Below are positions 34,233 to 44,241 of a stretch of DNA of 64,000 nt, piece by piece. This stretch comes from Catalinimonas niigatensis (lineage in GTDB: Bacteria; Bacteroidota; Bacteroidia; Cytophagales; Cyclobacteriaceae). The first letter of the stretch is position 1; every line of letters starts with the position of its first letter. The notes under the pieces were generated by a model. It searched no databases. It worked only from the letters and a program-made list of their open reading frames with translations, and was not told where the DNA came from. The stretch is from contig NZ_CP119422.1 in NCBI RefSeq assembly GCF_030506285.1, forward strand, positions 2,294,001 to 2,358,000. The letters are read 5' to 3'. Both the position numbers and the translations under genes were made by a program.

Positions 34233-35141
34233 CTAATTGGCCAATCCGTTCCTGAAAATAAATTGATCGTAAGCAAGATGAAATGCTTCAATATCAGGAG
34301 CTAATGAGATGGCATATTCGTAATTAGTCAAAGCATCAGCCAAAAGATTGTTTTGCTCATAAAAAGAAGCCAGGATAAGCTTATCCAGTGCAGATTGCTG
34401 ATCTGTTATCTCCAATTTAAGTTCCTTAAGTTCACGAGCAATAGGTGCAGCTTCTTCAGGGGTAAGATGTTTCATGCCATAGTCATTGGAATGCTGCTCC
34501 TTAAAGTCAACACTGTTCACGGATACAATGATCATTCTTTCATTGGCAATTTTCTTGTCTTTGAAATTAAGTACCGTTTTGGTATCCTTCACCTCTTGCA
34601 CCAAAATCACTTCATTAAACATATTTTTGAGCTTTACTTCGTAAGTCTCATCCAGGGATGAAGCATTGTCCCAGCGCAGAATGACTTCGTCATTAAATAC
34701 ATCAACCGAATTAGGAAGGAAGACTTTTACACGTGACTTATCAATAGCTCTTTCAGCAGATACATTTGCAGTTTTGGCATTAGCGTTCTTCAAACTGTTT
34801 ACATATAGGTTGGCATACTTGCTTGCTACTCCCGGTGCTCTGTTACCGACTTTAGCGTTAATACGATTTACTTCGTACGTCCCCTCTTTATCAAGGGCCA
34901 GAGTCTGGCCATTACGATGTGCCAATCCTAAATAAGCATTTTCTTCCAATCTTAAAACATCATTTACCAATAGTGATTGACCTAGCTCAACAGCTTGCCA
35001 TTGCTCACCTTTCATGTATAAAACTTCACCATCCAAAGCCAATACCTGAAAGGTGTAATCCTGTGCATAGAGTAGAGGGCTACTTACCAGTAATAAGCCC
35101 CAAACAAAGGAGACTTTGAGTAATAACTTTTTGATATTCAT
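34233..35141 (-). CDS. Secreted protein with an N-terminal FecR-like domain, unknown function
   Basis: A 302-residue exported protein with a signal peptide (about 1-26, ending LLYAQ). Residues about 30-95 (FQVLALDGEVLYMKGEQWQAVELGQSLLVNDVLRLEENAYLGL) resemble a FecR-type beta domain. The middle part (about 140-200) looks Ig-like, and the C-terminus is helical and possibly TPR-like (LADALTNYEYAISLAPD). Similar proteins in Bacteroidota occur beside CHAT or tetratricopeptide proteins, which are not seen here. The start is set at 35141 (MNIKKLLLK); an ATG at 35162 adds 7 residues. Confidence 0.65.
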   Translation of the reverse strand: MNIKKLLLKVSFVWGLLLVSSPLLYAQDYTFQVLALDGEVLYMKGEQWQAVELGQSLLVNDVLRLEENAYLGLAHRNGQTLALDKEGTYEVNRINAKVGNRAPGVASKYANLYVNSLKNANAKTANVSAERAIDKSRVKVFLPNSVDVFNDEVILRWDNASSLDETYEVKLKNMFNEVILVQEVKDTKTVLNFKDKKIANERMIIVSVNSVDFKEQHSNDYGMKHLTPEEAAPIARELKELKLEITDQQSALDKLILASFYEQNNLLADALTNYEYAISLAPDIEAFHLAYDQFIFRNGLAN

Positions 35142-35606
35142 AATTTTACTTCGTAAGTACAAGCTATATATAAGATTCTGCTAATTCACTACGCTAAAGT
35201 CATTCTTTATGGAAAAGAATACAATCTGATAAGATATGAAAAATTACAATTGTAGTTTCAACTTATTAAACATATTCTACTTAACGAACAATGGTACTTA
35301 TCAAATATATACAAAATTAAATATTTATATTTATAATTTAAAACTCACTCCCACTTTTCCCGCTATTTGCTTGAAAGTTCTTTAAAAAATGCAAAAAACA
35401 TCTTATAATTTGGGGGTAAAATCCAAAGTCTTTGTCTAATTTTCGTTCATCATTTCATCATCATCAGTCGAGTTTACACCTCTGAAGAATATACCATTTA
35501 ATTGTACTCTCTTTGTAAAAGGTTTATAATTCAGATATCTATAAGTCCATAATTCTTTATTTTATGTACAAAAACCTATTATTTCTTACTTAATCCTATT
35601 TGCAAA
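35142..35606. other. A+T-rich intergenic region between divergent genes
   Basis: No gene is seen. A possible promoter for the downstream MeaB gene is TTTG (35512-35515), a 20-nt spacer and TATCTATA (35536-35543), resembling the Bacteroidota consensus only in part. Confidence 0.35.
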
Positions 35607-36611
35607 ATGACAAAAAAAAGGCTTACGCTCCATGAATACATCAATGGAATCAGAGCTGGAGAACGCTTTATCCTGAGCCGCGCGATTACCTTGATGGAAA
35701 GCACATTGGAAGCTGATCAGATATTAGCGGAAGAACTACTTGAGGCGCTGTTACCTTTTAGCGGAAATTCCGTAAGAATAGGCATCACCGGTGTGCCGGG
35801 CGTTGGCAAAAGCACCTTCATCAATGCTATAGGCCCTTATCTGATCAAACAAGGCCATAAGTTAGCAGTCTTATCTATTGACCCCAGCAGTGAAATCAGC
35901 AGAGGAAGCATATTGGGAGATAAAACCCGCATGCCTGAACTGGCTCAGTCTCCACAGGCTTTTATTCGTCCCTCTGCGACAGGAAGTACGCTGGGAGGTG
36001 TAGCACAAAAAACCAGAGAAAGCATGCTGCTGTGCGAAGCCTCCGGATTTGATGTTATTTTTATTGAGACAGTAGGGGTTGGCCAGTCTGAGACATTGGT
36101 ACATCAGATGGTAGACTGTTTCTTACTATTGATGCTTGCCGGTGCTGGTGATGAACTACAGGGAATCAAAAGAGGCATCATGGAAATGACAGATATTTTG
36201 GTCATTACCAAGGCTGACGGTCTTTATAAGGCTCCTGCTCAACAGGCAAAAAAAGAATTCCAGAATGCACTACATCTCTTTCCTCAGGCAGAAAGCCAGG
36301 TAAACCCAGAAGTTTTATGCTGCTCTGCGCTGGAGCCAGAAGGGATAGAAGAAGTATGGCAGGCGATTCAATATTACTATCAGCAAACCCAATCTAATGG
36401 TTATTTCCAGCAGAGAAGACAGAAGCAGCGGCTTCACTGGCTGCATGACACCCTTGGGCAACAACTGAAGCATCTTTTTTATACACATCCTGCCATACAA
36501 CAGGAATTATCATGGCGCGAAAAAGAAGTGCTTGAAGGTACTGCTTCACCCGGCAAAGTAGCCCGGGCATTGATGCAAAAATTTATCGCATCCTCAGCTC
36601 AGTCAAATTAA
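35607..36611 (+). CDS. meaB: Methylmalonyl-CoA mutase-associated GTPase (MeaB/ArgK family)
   Basis: A 334-residue G3E-type GTPase that guards and loads adenosylcobalamin in methylmalonyl-CoA mutase. The Walker A GVPGVGKST is at residues 62-70, followed by SIDPSSEISRGSILGDKTRM, the switch-region ETVGVGQSE and the base-recognition motif ITKADG. The mutase subunits are not adjacent in this window. The last 4 bp overlap the opposing Rieske-flavoprotein gene. Confidence 0.94.
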   Translation: MTKKRLTLHEYINGIRAGERFILSRAITLMESTLEADQILAEELLEALLPFSGNSVRIGITGVPGVGKSTFINAIGPYLIKQGHKLAVLSIDPSSEISRGSILGDKTRMPELAQSPQAFIRPSATGSTLGGVAQKTRESMLLCEASGFDVIFIETVGVGQSETLVHQMVDCFLLLMLAGAGDELQGIKRGIMEMTDILVITKADGLYKAPAQQAKKEFQNALHLFPQAESQVNPEVLCCSALEPEGIEEVWQAIQYYYQQTQSNGYFQQRRQKQRLHWLHDTLGQQLKHLFYTHPAIQQELSWREKEVLEGTASPGKVARALMQKFIASSAQSN

Positions 36612-38191
36612 TTACTTACAGATAAAAGGTAAGCCTTTAAATCCAGCTGAGGCTGCTTAAGTTGGCTTGGATCGGGCATTTGGTCCAGCCGTAAAAGTTC
36701 CTCCAGGATTGCCATCTCCACATCCCGGTTAACGCCCAGTACCGCTTTTACTTTGCTCTCCTTGATGTAAAAAGCCAAAAATTCTTTCTCCTCTACCTTT
36801 CCATGATAGATGATATCGTCATAATCTTTCACATGACCTACATACCTGATATTGAGCCCCTGCTGAGCAGTCCAGAAAAAGGGTACGCTTTCATAAGTCC
36901 TGTATTGTCCAGCCATGTTATAGCCTGCAATTCTGCCCTGCTGACAGGCTACGCGCCAATGCTCTATACGGACTAGCCCTCCTTTATAAGGAAAATGCGC
37001 TATGTCTCCTGCCGCATATATATCTTTGCCTGCGTTAAAGTTTTTATCCACTACTATGCCTCCATCTTCGGCCAGGGCTACTCCTTTCACGTAAGAGGTT
37101 GCCGGTTTTACGCCCACTCCTATTAGTACCAGGTCTGCCTCAAGTTCTTCACCATTATCCAGCACCACAGAGTTTACTCTTGTGTCACCCTGAAGGCGAC
37201 TTACTTTATGGCCTAAACGAAATTGTATACCTTGTTCTTCGTGCAGTTTTTGTATCATCATGCCTACCTCGTCGCCCCAGACTGGTGCAAAAGGATGCGC
37301 TACCGGCGCTACTACCGTTACTTCACAGTCCAGAGTACTAATACTCCAGGCGCCTTCCATCCCGATGAATGAAGCACCTATCACCACTACTTTTTTTGCC
37401 TTTTTAGCCTTCTCTTTAATTTCCCGACTGTCTTTCAAAGAGCGTAGCGTAAATACATTATCTAAATCCACACCCATTATCTCAGGTTTTTGAACATCTC
37501 CTCCAGTACAAATCAGTACCTTATCATAGGAGATAAGCTGCCCGTCTGAGAGTCTAACTTCTTTTTGATGGGTATTGAGTTCTATCACTGATGCTTCTTT
37601 CATGATTTCAATAGCATGCTTTTCATAGAACTCGGGAGGACGCAAAGCCATCCATTCTTCGGGTGCCTCATCCTGCAGATATTCCTTACTACAGTTCACC
37701 CGGTCATAAGGGCTTTCTGCTTCTTTGGTAAGCATAAGAATTCTGCCGCTGTAGCCACTGCTTCGCATCGCCTCGGCAGCATATTGCGCAGCGGTCCCGG
37801 CTCCTATGATAAGATTCAACTGAGGATTAGCTTTGTCCCGGCTTTGCATATCCGGTTCCCGTTGTTCCGGTGCATCGTTGGGTACTTTTACCATCACCTC
37901 CTCACCAACAATACTTACCTCAAAGCTAGGCAGGCTGTTACAGCCCGGAGGCTCAAGATGATCTCCGTTAGTAATATCAAAACAGGCATGATGCCAGGGG
38001 CAAACGACACGCTTACCGTGCAGAAATCCTTTCTCCAAAGGAGCGCCATAGTGGGTACAATGAGCAGCGGTAGCAAAAAATTCATCCTGGTAACAGGCGA
38101 GTAGCACTTCAGTATCGCCTACTTTCACTTGCTTCATTTCGCCAGGGGCAAGCTCACTTACCCGGGCTACTTTAGCTTGTTGGAATGTCAT
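36608..38191 (-). CDS. Rieske [2Fe-2S] domain fused to an FAD/NAD(P)H reductase (AIF-like)
   Basis: A 527-residue soluble oxidoreductase. Residues 1-105 are a Rieske domain with ligands Cys45-X-His47 (CTHYG) and Cys64-X2-His67 (CPWHHACFD). The remainder is a pyridine-nucleotide disulfide-reductase fold with FAD motif IIGAGTAA, NAD motif VVIGASFIGMEGA and YAAGDIA. This domain order matches AIFM3/AIFL-like and nitrite- or dioxygenase-reductase-type proteins. Its electron acceptor is unknown. The start is set at 38191 (MTFQQAKV), because the extra 11 residues of the longer frame precede the conserved domain. Confidence 0.92.
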   Translation of the reverse strand: MTFQQAKVARVSELAPGEMKQVKVGDTEVLLACYQDEFFATAAHCTHYGAPLEKGFLHGKRVVCPWHHACFDITNGDHLEPPGCNSLPSFEVSIVGEEVMVKVPNDAPEQREPDMQSRDKANPQLNLIIGAGTAAQYAAEAMRSSGYSGRILMLTKEAESPYDRVNCSKEYLQDEAPEEWMALRPPEFYEKHAIEIMKEASVIELNTHQKEVRLSDGQLISYDKVLICTGGDVQKPEIMGVDLDNVFTLRSLKDSREIKEKAKKAKKVVVIGASFIGMEGAWSISTLDCEVTVVAPVAHPFAPVWGDEVGMMIQKLHEEQGIQFRLGHKVSRLQGDTRVNSVVLDNGEELEADLVLIGVGVKPATSYVKGVALAEDGGIVVDKNFNAGKDIYAAGDIAHFPYKGGLVRIEHWRVACQQGRIAGYNMAGQYRTYESVPFFWTAQQGLNIRYVGHVKDYDDIIYHGKVEEKEFLAFYIKESKVKAVLGVNRDVEMAILEELLRLDQMPDPSQLKQPQLDLKAYLLSVSN

Positions 38192-38284
38192 AAAAGGTAT
38201 ATTAATAGGTTGAAAATATACCATAGCAACCTTGAATCAGCAGTGAGTGTTTGTAAATACGTTTTAAACCGGCTCTCCCAGATT

Positions 38285-41101
38285 TTACCGGGAGAAAGAA
38301 AGGATGGAAAATTCGTTTTCAAAGTTTCTGAATACCTGAAAACGATTTTCATTGTCGTAGAAAAGAATCCCTACCGGAAATCTACTTTCAATAGGACGAT
38401 CTTTGATCAATGTACCCTGAGCCGTGAAGAGATAAGTAAACTCCTGCACTTCATCTGTCACAGCAAAAATTTCGTTTCCTGCCCCAAAATCATAATACTG
38501 TACTTCCAGCATATCCGAAGCCAGTGCTGCCGGACTCATATAGTTTTTCTCAAAAAGTAATTGTCCATCACGATCCAATACACCGAATAGTTGTTCGTCC
38601 TGCCTGACAATCACGAAAGTCTTTCCCAGTGCATCGATGCACAACTGAAAGCGCGTGGCGGGGGAAGGACGGTATATCTGCTCTCTTTTGGCAATATTCC
38701 CCATCAGATTGAAAGAAATAATCTCTCCCTGTGCTGTCACCGTAGTCAGTACGGTATTGCCCGGGGTACTTCCCAGTTCTGTATATGCCAGACTTTGAAT
38801 CGCTGTGTTAAGTTCTAATGGAAACCCGGCATAAGGCTGCCCGCGCCTGTTCAGAGAATAAATAGAGCCATCGCTTTGTATCGCAATAATAAAGTCTTTG
38901 TTCCCCACCCGTACATGAAAAGGAGCAGTAGCCACAGCAGTATTGACCACAATATTGGGGTTCCAGCCTTCCAGGTTTTCTCTATCTTTATTGAACATCC
39001 AGAGCTTTCCTTCCTGATCACTTACCAGAAAACGATAGTTCTTGCTGTTATCATAATCTATCAGGCTGAGGTGACGTACTTGGACTCCCTCAGGCAAATA
39101 AGAAGGGTAACCTGAAATATAGGCACCTGTACGGTCTATGACATGCAGAGCACTGTCGGTCGCAAAAAGATACTGAAGATTACCATTTTTGAAATAATCA
39201 ATTTGAAATACTTCTCCTACAATCGGACTGTTCAGAGAGTCTTTCCACTGTATTTCTCCATCCGGTTCTGTCAGGTACAGTTGATTGGCTTCATCCTGGA
39301 AAAGTACCTCCAGTGTCTGATCAGTATGATTGCGGACCACAAAAGGCTTGGTCTGAAGAGGATTTTCTACAAAAAGACGGCTCACATCCCTAAACTGCTC
39401 AGATTCTTTTCCGGATGAGGAGAGTGGCTGATAACTCACTGCCATGCTGGTATAAAAATCATTCTCAGATTTGCTGAACTGCATGGCCAGATGATCAAAA
39501 CTTTTCAGTACATCTGCATGGGTATTAGAAAAGTTTTTCCATTTAGGGGAAAGATGTTCCTGAAATAATCTCCAGGTTCGCGAAGTGTTGACGAATACAC
39601 TCATATTTGATTCGTCCAGCGTAGTTTCCAGAAACCTTACTTCCCGAATAGACTTATCCCAGGTATTCTCTGCCTCTCGGTCAGCAATCAGACGCTTCAA
39701 AGCCCGGATGCTGTTAGCAAAGAGCACATAGCGATCGGTGAGCAGGTAAAAGCACTGTTCAAAACCCAGGGCTAACGGCCCAATCATAGCCGCAGGAAAC
39801 TCCTTAAAACTAATTTCATTGATTTCATAACCAGCAAACTGCTCGGTATAGCTTGAGCCTTCCGCATCCTGCCTGAGATTGTCTTCCAATTGGTGAAGCA
39901 CAGACCGCGCCTGGGCGGTATCCGGAGCTTCCATCATCAGGATTTTATCGGGCGCATCGGTATCAATAGATTCCAGTACCATCAAGCCTATTTCTCCTTC
40001 AAACCAATGTGTCAGATCACTCAGTTGTATGTCATATAACTCCTTCAGATTTTTGCGGTAACGTGCAGTCTGCTGGATTATCTTTTCATCCTTTCCTCCT
40101 TGTTGTGCATAGAGGTTCTGGAGCCAGGCATTTCCTTTCCGGGTACCTATGTGGTAGAGCACAGCAGTACGTTCAGGTACATAATCATATAAATCAATAG
40201 CCTGGGGTTGTTCCCCTTCAAAAGAGCTCAGCCAAACCGACGTTTCCGGTGATGGCTGCGTATTGCTATGTGCCGCTTTATCTTTGCCGACTTTACTTAA
40301 ACCATTGAGCAATAACTGTTCGTTTGTCAGGTTTACATCCAAAAAGATAGTACTGCTAAGGTGGGCAAGAGGTTGTAGATACGGCAAAATATCGTTTGTC
40401 GTAAAGACCGAAAGCAACAAAGGCAGCTTGCTCATATTCAGGTAAAGATTCCCTTCATCACCAGACAACCTGGATACATTCTCCATAGCAGGGTTATGCT
40501 GCTGAAAGCTATATGTCTTGAATTCTGTTTCAACATTTCTAACAACATCTTCTATGAGGAAAGGGGTAAAACTACCGGCAAAGACATTATGATGCAGAAG
40601 ATAAGAGAACTGTCGGCCATCACGTGTGTCAGTCAACTCACTAATGGTAAAGCCATTAAACTTTCTACTGTCGCTTTTGATATAAGTTTGTTGTTCTAAT
40701 CGCTTGAGCGCCTGTACCAGACTGTTGTGCTCTTTATTATTGTTAATCTTAAAGAAATAGGTAAAGTCAAAGGCATCTTTAGAAATGACATGGGTACTGA
40801 TCAGAAGTTGTTTTCCTGTAAAAAACTGCTGTACATTTACCAGGCTGTCCATCCACTGTATTTGTTCTTCCATCTGGCGAAAATCCTCAATTGCCTGTAG
40901 ATTTTTCCAGAGCTGGCTGGTATTTAAGGTTTCCCAGTTGGCAGGAAACTCGGCAGTTTCATAGACCAAAGCAGCACTCTCGGGTACCATAGACCAAAGG
41001 GGTATTTCTTCATCCTGCTGCCAGCGAAGTTCTACATACCATAATACGACTGCCAGCACAAGCAGCACAGCTACGACTAGAAAAATTCTTCTTTTATTCA
41101 A
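38285..41101 (-). CDS. Large membrane-anchored periplasmic protein, unknown function (DUF3352-like)
   Basis: A 938-residue protein with one N-terminal TM anchor (about 5-23) and the rest probably periplasmic. The N-terminal half (WSMVPESAALVYETAEF, then FDFTYFFKINN) resembles DUF3352-type proteins. Residues about 590-935 look like a beta-propeller, with repeated segments such as ALHVIDRTGAYISGYP, KLWMFNKDRENLEGW and SIYSLNRRGQPYAGFPL. It stands alone between the Rieske-flavoprotein and the histidine kinase. No catalytic motif was found. Confidence 0.7.
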   Translation of the reverse strand: MNKRRIFLVVAVLLVLAVVLWYVELRWQQDEEIPLWSMVPESAALVYETAEFPANWETLNTSQLWKNLQAIEDFRQMEEQIQWMDSLVNVQQFFTGKQLLISTHVISKDAFDFTYFFKINNNKEHNSLVQALKRLEQQTYIKSDSRKFNGFTISELTDTRDGRQFSYLLHHNVFAGSFTPFLIEDVVRNVETEFKTYSFQQHNPAMENVSRLSGDEGNLYLNMSKLPLLLSVFTTNDILPYLQPLAHLSSTIFLDVNLTNEQLLLNGLSKVGKDKAAHSNTQPSPETSVWLSSFEGEQPQAIDLYDYVPERTAVLYHIGTRKGNAWLQNLYAQQGGKDEKIIQQTARYRKNLKELYDIQLSDLTHWFEGEIGLMVLESIDTDAPDKILMMEAPDTAQARSVLHQLEDNLRQDAEGSSYTEQFAGYEINEISFKEFPAAMIGPLALGFEQCFYLLTDRYVLFANSIRALKRLIADREAENTWDKSIREVRFLETTLDESNMSVFVNTSRTWRLFQEHLSPKWKNFSNTHADVLKSFDHLAMQFSKSENDFYTSMAVSYQPLSSSGKESEQFRDVSRLFVENPLQTKPFVVRNHTDQTLEVLFQDEANQLYLTEPDGEIQWKDSLNSPIVGEVFQIDYFKNGNLQYLFATDSALHVIDRTGAYISGYPSYLPEGVQVRHLSLIDYDNSKNYRFLVSDQEGKLWMFNKDRENLEGWNPNIVVNTAVATAPFHVRVGNKDFIIAIQSDGSIYSLNRRGQPYAGFPLELNTAIQSLAYTELGSTPGNTVLTTVTAQGEIISFNLMGNIAKREQIYRPSPATRFQLCIDALGKTFVIVRQDEQLFGVLDRDGQLLFEKNYMSPAALASDMLEVQYYDFGAGNEIFAVTDEVQEFTYLFTAQGTLIKDRPIESRFPVGILFYDNENRFQVFRNFENEFSILSFSR

Positions 41102-41233
41102 TTGTCCTGTTTACATTAAACATCAAAAAAGCACACTTCCACGATAGAACGACCTGAATCCGCTTATAATTTCAAGTTCTTAAAGAATGGGCACAAAAAT
41201 CAAGCAGAAGAACGATAAAAAATCAAGAAAAGC

Positions 41234-42739
41234 CTATTGGTATTTGTTTGGAATGCTGATGGTGAAAGTAGTACCCTTGTCAAAGGTAGAATCTACCTCT
41301 ATGGTTCCTTCCAGCTTTTGGAGTACATCCTTCACGATGTAGAGGCCTAATCCCGAACCCTCGCTGCGCTCGGATGCGCGGTAGAACATATCATAAATAA
41401 AGGGAAGTCTGTCTTCTGGAATACCTTCTCCATTATCCTCTATTTCAATATGGGCAGCTTTTTCATCTACCCAGATGCGGATATCTACAAAAGAACGGTC
41501 CAGATAATAGCGGCGGTATTTGATGGCATTGGAAATCAGGTTATTCAACACGATCCTGACCCGGGTAAGGTCGGCTACAAAATGTACTGGCTGGCTGATC
41601 TTGGTAGTGATTTCCAGATTTTTGGTATTGCCTACGTGATAAAAACTGGATACTGCCTGATTTACTTCTACCATGAAGTTAATCCTGATCAGCGTGTTAT
41701 GGGTACGGTTATTCCTGGAAATGCTAAGCAGATCAATGACCAGAGCGTCCAGTCTTCGGATGCTTCCCTCTATCAGATCCACACAACGCTTACGCTGCTC
41801 TTTGTTGGTTTCCGATTTCAGGATGCCCAGCATACCCAGCACCGTGCGCAATGGAGCCCGCAAATCATGAGAAGCATGGTACACAAAGTTATCCAAATCA
41901 AAATTTACCTTCTGTAGCCCTTGCAAAGTCTGTTCCTGCTCACTAACATCCAGTATTAACAGGAAGATGTCTTGCTCACTGAGTTGCGCGTTGATATGCC
42001 AATGTTTTTTCTCTTCCGGCGAGAACAGCCAGTACTCAACATATTGATCTTCTCTGAGTTTTTCAGAGAAACTTTGCCATTGCTCCTCTCCCATCCACTC
42101 CTTCATGTCACTTTTATCCAGGCTGCCGCTGCCTAATGTGTCCAGTAAATGGATAGCCTGACGATTGAGATAGCTGATTTTACCCTCCGGAAAACTTGTC
42201 TTTATAATAGCAACCGCTATATCATCCAGCAGGCTTACGTCTTTTGTCTGATCTGTAAAAGATTCTTCTTCCAATACCAGTAACGTTCCTGAAATGCTTA
42301 AAGGCTTTTTATTCTCATCATAAACCAGTGCTGCTTTGATCAGCAACTGAACAGAGGGATTAGCATTTGCCATTTGTACTTTTAGCTGATGTTGCTCCCG
42401 TACTGCATGGACCAACTCCCAAAGCATTCTCTTTACCCTGAAGCGATGTGCAGGAAGGATCACTTCCAATAAGCGCCCCATGTTTTTTCCTTGTTCGGTA
42501 TGTTCTCCAAGAATTTTTTTCCAGGGAAATTGCAGGTAAAATTCCTCAGCCCCGATCTTCCATTCAAACAAGCCGGAACGGTTGATATGCAGGATATCTT
42601 CCTGAAGATGCAGCTTTTCCGCCAAGGCAAATTTATCCCTTTTAAGCCTTAACAAGGCTTCCTCAAGTTGTTGCTTTTCCATCTGCAACGCCTCTATTTG
42701 CTGCTTATGGGCAATTTCTGATGCTGAGGTTCGGGACAT
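41234..42739 (-). CDS. Soluble PAS-type sensor histidine kinase
   Basis: A 501-residue kinase without TM segments. Residues 1-50 are coiled coil (HKQQIEALQMEKQQLEEALL). Two PAS-like regions follow (about 52-160 and 170-270). The HisKA domain has H-box FVYHASHDLRAPLRTVL with phospho-His291, and the ATPase has LNNLISNAIKYRR, DNGEGIP and GSGLGLYIVKDVL. No response regulator is adjacent, so it is an orphan kinase that may phosphorylate a distant regulator. Confidence 0.92.
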   Translation of the reverse strand: MSRTSASEIAHKQQIEALQMEKQQLEEALLRLKRDKFALAEKLHLQEDILHINRSGLFEWKIGAEEFYLQFPWKKILGEHTEQGKNMGRLLEVILPAHRFRVKRMLWELVHAVREQHQLKVQMANANPSVQLLIKAALVYDENKKPLSISGTLLVLEEESFTDQTKDVSLLDDIAVAIIKTSFPEGKISYLNRQAIHLLDTLGSGSLDKSDMKEWMGEEQWQSFSEKLREDQYVEYWLFSPEEKKHWHINAQLSEQDIFLLILDVSEQEQTLQGLQKVNFDLDNFVYHASHDLRAPLRTVLGMLGILKSETNKEQRKRCVDLIEGSIRRLDALVIDLLSISRNNRTHNTLIRINFMVEVNQAVSSFYHVGNTKNLEITTKISQPVHFVADLTRVRIVLNNLISNAIKYRRYYLDRSFVDIRIWVDEKAAHIEIEDNGEGIPEDRLPFIYDMFYRASERSEGSGLGLYIVKDVLQKLEGTIEVDSTFDKGTTFTISIPNKYQ

Positions 42740-42943
42740 TGACTGCTAAATGACTTGGATAGAGTAAAAAATGCTTGATTATGTAACGAAATTAAGTTTT
42801 TATTTCAATAACATAATGCGCATCACATGATTATTACACAATAATATGATAAAAAAACATTAACAATTTACAGTAAGTAAGTTTTTTATTGTTTAAGTAT
42901 ATTTTATTTCATTTAAATTTCACTTTACAAATGAAACACTATA

Positions 42944-43477
42944 TTATTTCAAGTAAACTGCGTCTGATTGTCCGTCAAGTACTACTTCAATATGTTCTTC
43001 TAAAGTAGTAGCCAGTTCATAACCGGTATAATTGGCTACCACAGGAAACTTGCTATGGCTACGGTTGACCAGTACAGCAATTTCCAGTTTATGAATATTT
43101 CTTTCCAGAAAAGGCCGCATACTATAAGCGAGTGTTCTCCCTGTATTCAGTACATCATCCACCAGAATAATGCGTTTTCCATCCAGTTGCTCCAGCGCAC
43201 AATCCAAATCTACACCACACTGCTGATGGGTAAACTTTTCTAACTGTATCCTGACCAGACGCAGGCTGTCTTGCGCATATTTGAAATGACTGATTTCATT
43301 AAGTTCATGACCAATGCGTTCTGCCAGGGCAAAGCCCCGATCTACAATCCCTGCCAGGATGAGTTGTTTATCCTCAAAATTATGTTCGTAAATCTCATAA
43401 GCTATACGCCGGATCTTTTGTTGTATTTCTTCCGCATTCAGAATAATACGCGGTGCGGTGTTAGGTTCTGCAATCAT
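42944..43477 (-). CDS. Phosphoribosyltransferase (PyrR-like)
   Basis: A 177-residue type I phosphoribosyltransferase with the PRPP-binding loop RIILVDDVLNTGRT at residues 102-115 and a flexible-loop region (FKYAQDSLRLVRIQLEKFT). The length and ending resemble PyrR, the pyrimidine regulator and uracil phosphoribosyltransferase, but no pyr genes are nearby. It could also be a purine-type enzyme. The cofactor motif is certain and the base specificity is not. Confidence 0.85.
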   Translation of the reverse strand: MIAEPNTAPRIILNAEEIQQKIRRIAYEIYEHNFEDKQLILAGIVDRGFALAERIGHELNEISHFKYAQDSLRLVRIQLEKFTHQQCGVDLDCALEQLDGKRIILVDDVLNTGRTLAYSMRPFLERNIHKLEIAVLVNRSHSKFPVVANYTGYELATTLEEHIEVVLDGQSDAVYLK

Positions 43478-43807
43478 AGCTATATTTATGTTTTGTCCTT
43501 ACCAGATACCATCCGGCATTACTTGGTTTTGTTTTTTCACCTTCATTTGAAAAGTCTGAATATAATGACATGAAATGCTTTTCATCAAATGAAACTTTCT
43601 ATTCATGGATTAAATATTGATATTCTTTGTTAAAGATTTTTTCAAACCTTCGATCGCAACACCTTGCCTGCAGGCCATCCTGACGTTAGGACGGATCTTT
43701 TCCCTTTATATCATTTATCCTCACTAACTAAATTACTTCTCTGATAAATAAATGTAGTAGTCCGGGTAAGAATTTTCCTAAGCAGAAATCATGAAAAAAT
43801 AGCTGCC
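43478..43807. other. Gene-free region containing clustered palindromes
   Basis: No gene is seen in this 330-bp gap. A G+C-richer block within it, at 43651-43691, carries three palindromes and is listed separately. Confidence 0.4.
43651..43691. repeat. Cluster of short palindromes, possible mobile-repeat end
   Basis: Three inverted repeats stand within 41 bp: CGATCG (43651-43656), GCCTGCAGGC (43666-43675, perfect) and TCCTGACGTTAGGA (43678-43691, near-perfect). They contrast with the A+T-rich surroundings and lie on one side of the interrupted GIY-YIG gene, while another repeat lies on its other side. Confidence 0.4.
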
Positions 43808-44110
43808 CTAGTCACCTTTTAGATTTTCATTTAAAAAAGACCAATGAGAGTTAAGCTGCTCAATAAGTGCAATTTTTTTTTCGCGTCGCCAGCCTTTCAA
43901 TTCTTTTTCGCGGTCAATAGCATCCTTTACAGAAGAAAAGCGTTCATAGTAAATCAGTTTATAGCAATAGTATTTTCCGGCAAATGTTTTTTGCTTTCCA
44001 CGATTTTCATAGTGCTCAATCATACGCCGGTATAAATCATTAGTCATGCCTACATAGAGGACTGTTTTTGCTGGGTTGGTAGTGATCTAGACAAAGTAAT
44101 TATCAGACAT
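43808..44110 (-). pseudogene. GIY-YIG endonuclease-like gene interrupted by an amber codon
   Basis: The minus-strand frame starts at ATG 44110 and reads MSDNYFV-stop-ITTNPAKTVLYVGMTNDLYRR and on through HYENRGKQKTFAGKYYCYKL to the end. This is the single-domain GIY-YIG/UvrC-like family of about 95-100 residues, common as solitary genes in Bacteroidota. A TAG at 44089-44087 replaces the expected second Tyr of the YFVYI strand. Only the part from an internal ATG at 44047 (79 residues) remains freely translatable and it lacks the catalytic GIY-YIG strands, so this is likely a recent pseudogene. Confidence 0.8.
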
Positions 44111-44241
44111 GTATAGGAATATTTGCTCATACTTGTATTAGGGGCAAATCATACAATTTATAATCTTAGTTAGCTTAGTTGTATGTAGTAATAAAGCTGG
44201 ATAGAATTATACAAGTAAGACATTTACTTTCAATAAACAAA

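Noticed and set aside
37616-38104. 162-residue frame antisense to the Rieske-flavoprotein gene
   Set aside because: Shadow frame; the opposite strand shows complete Rieske and reductase motifs.
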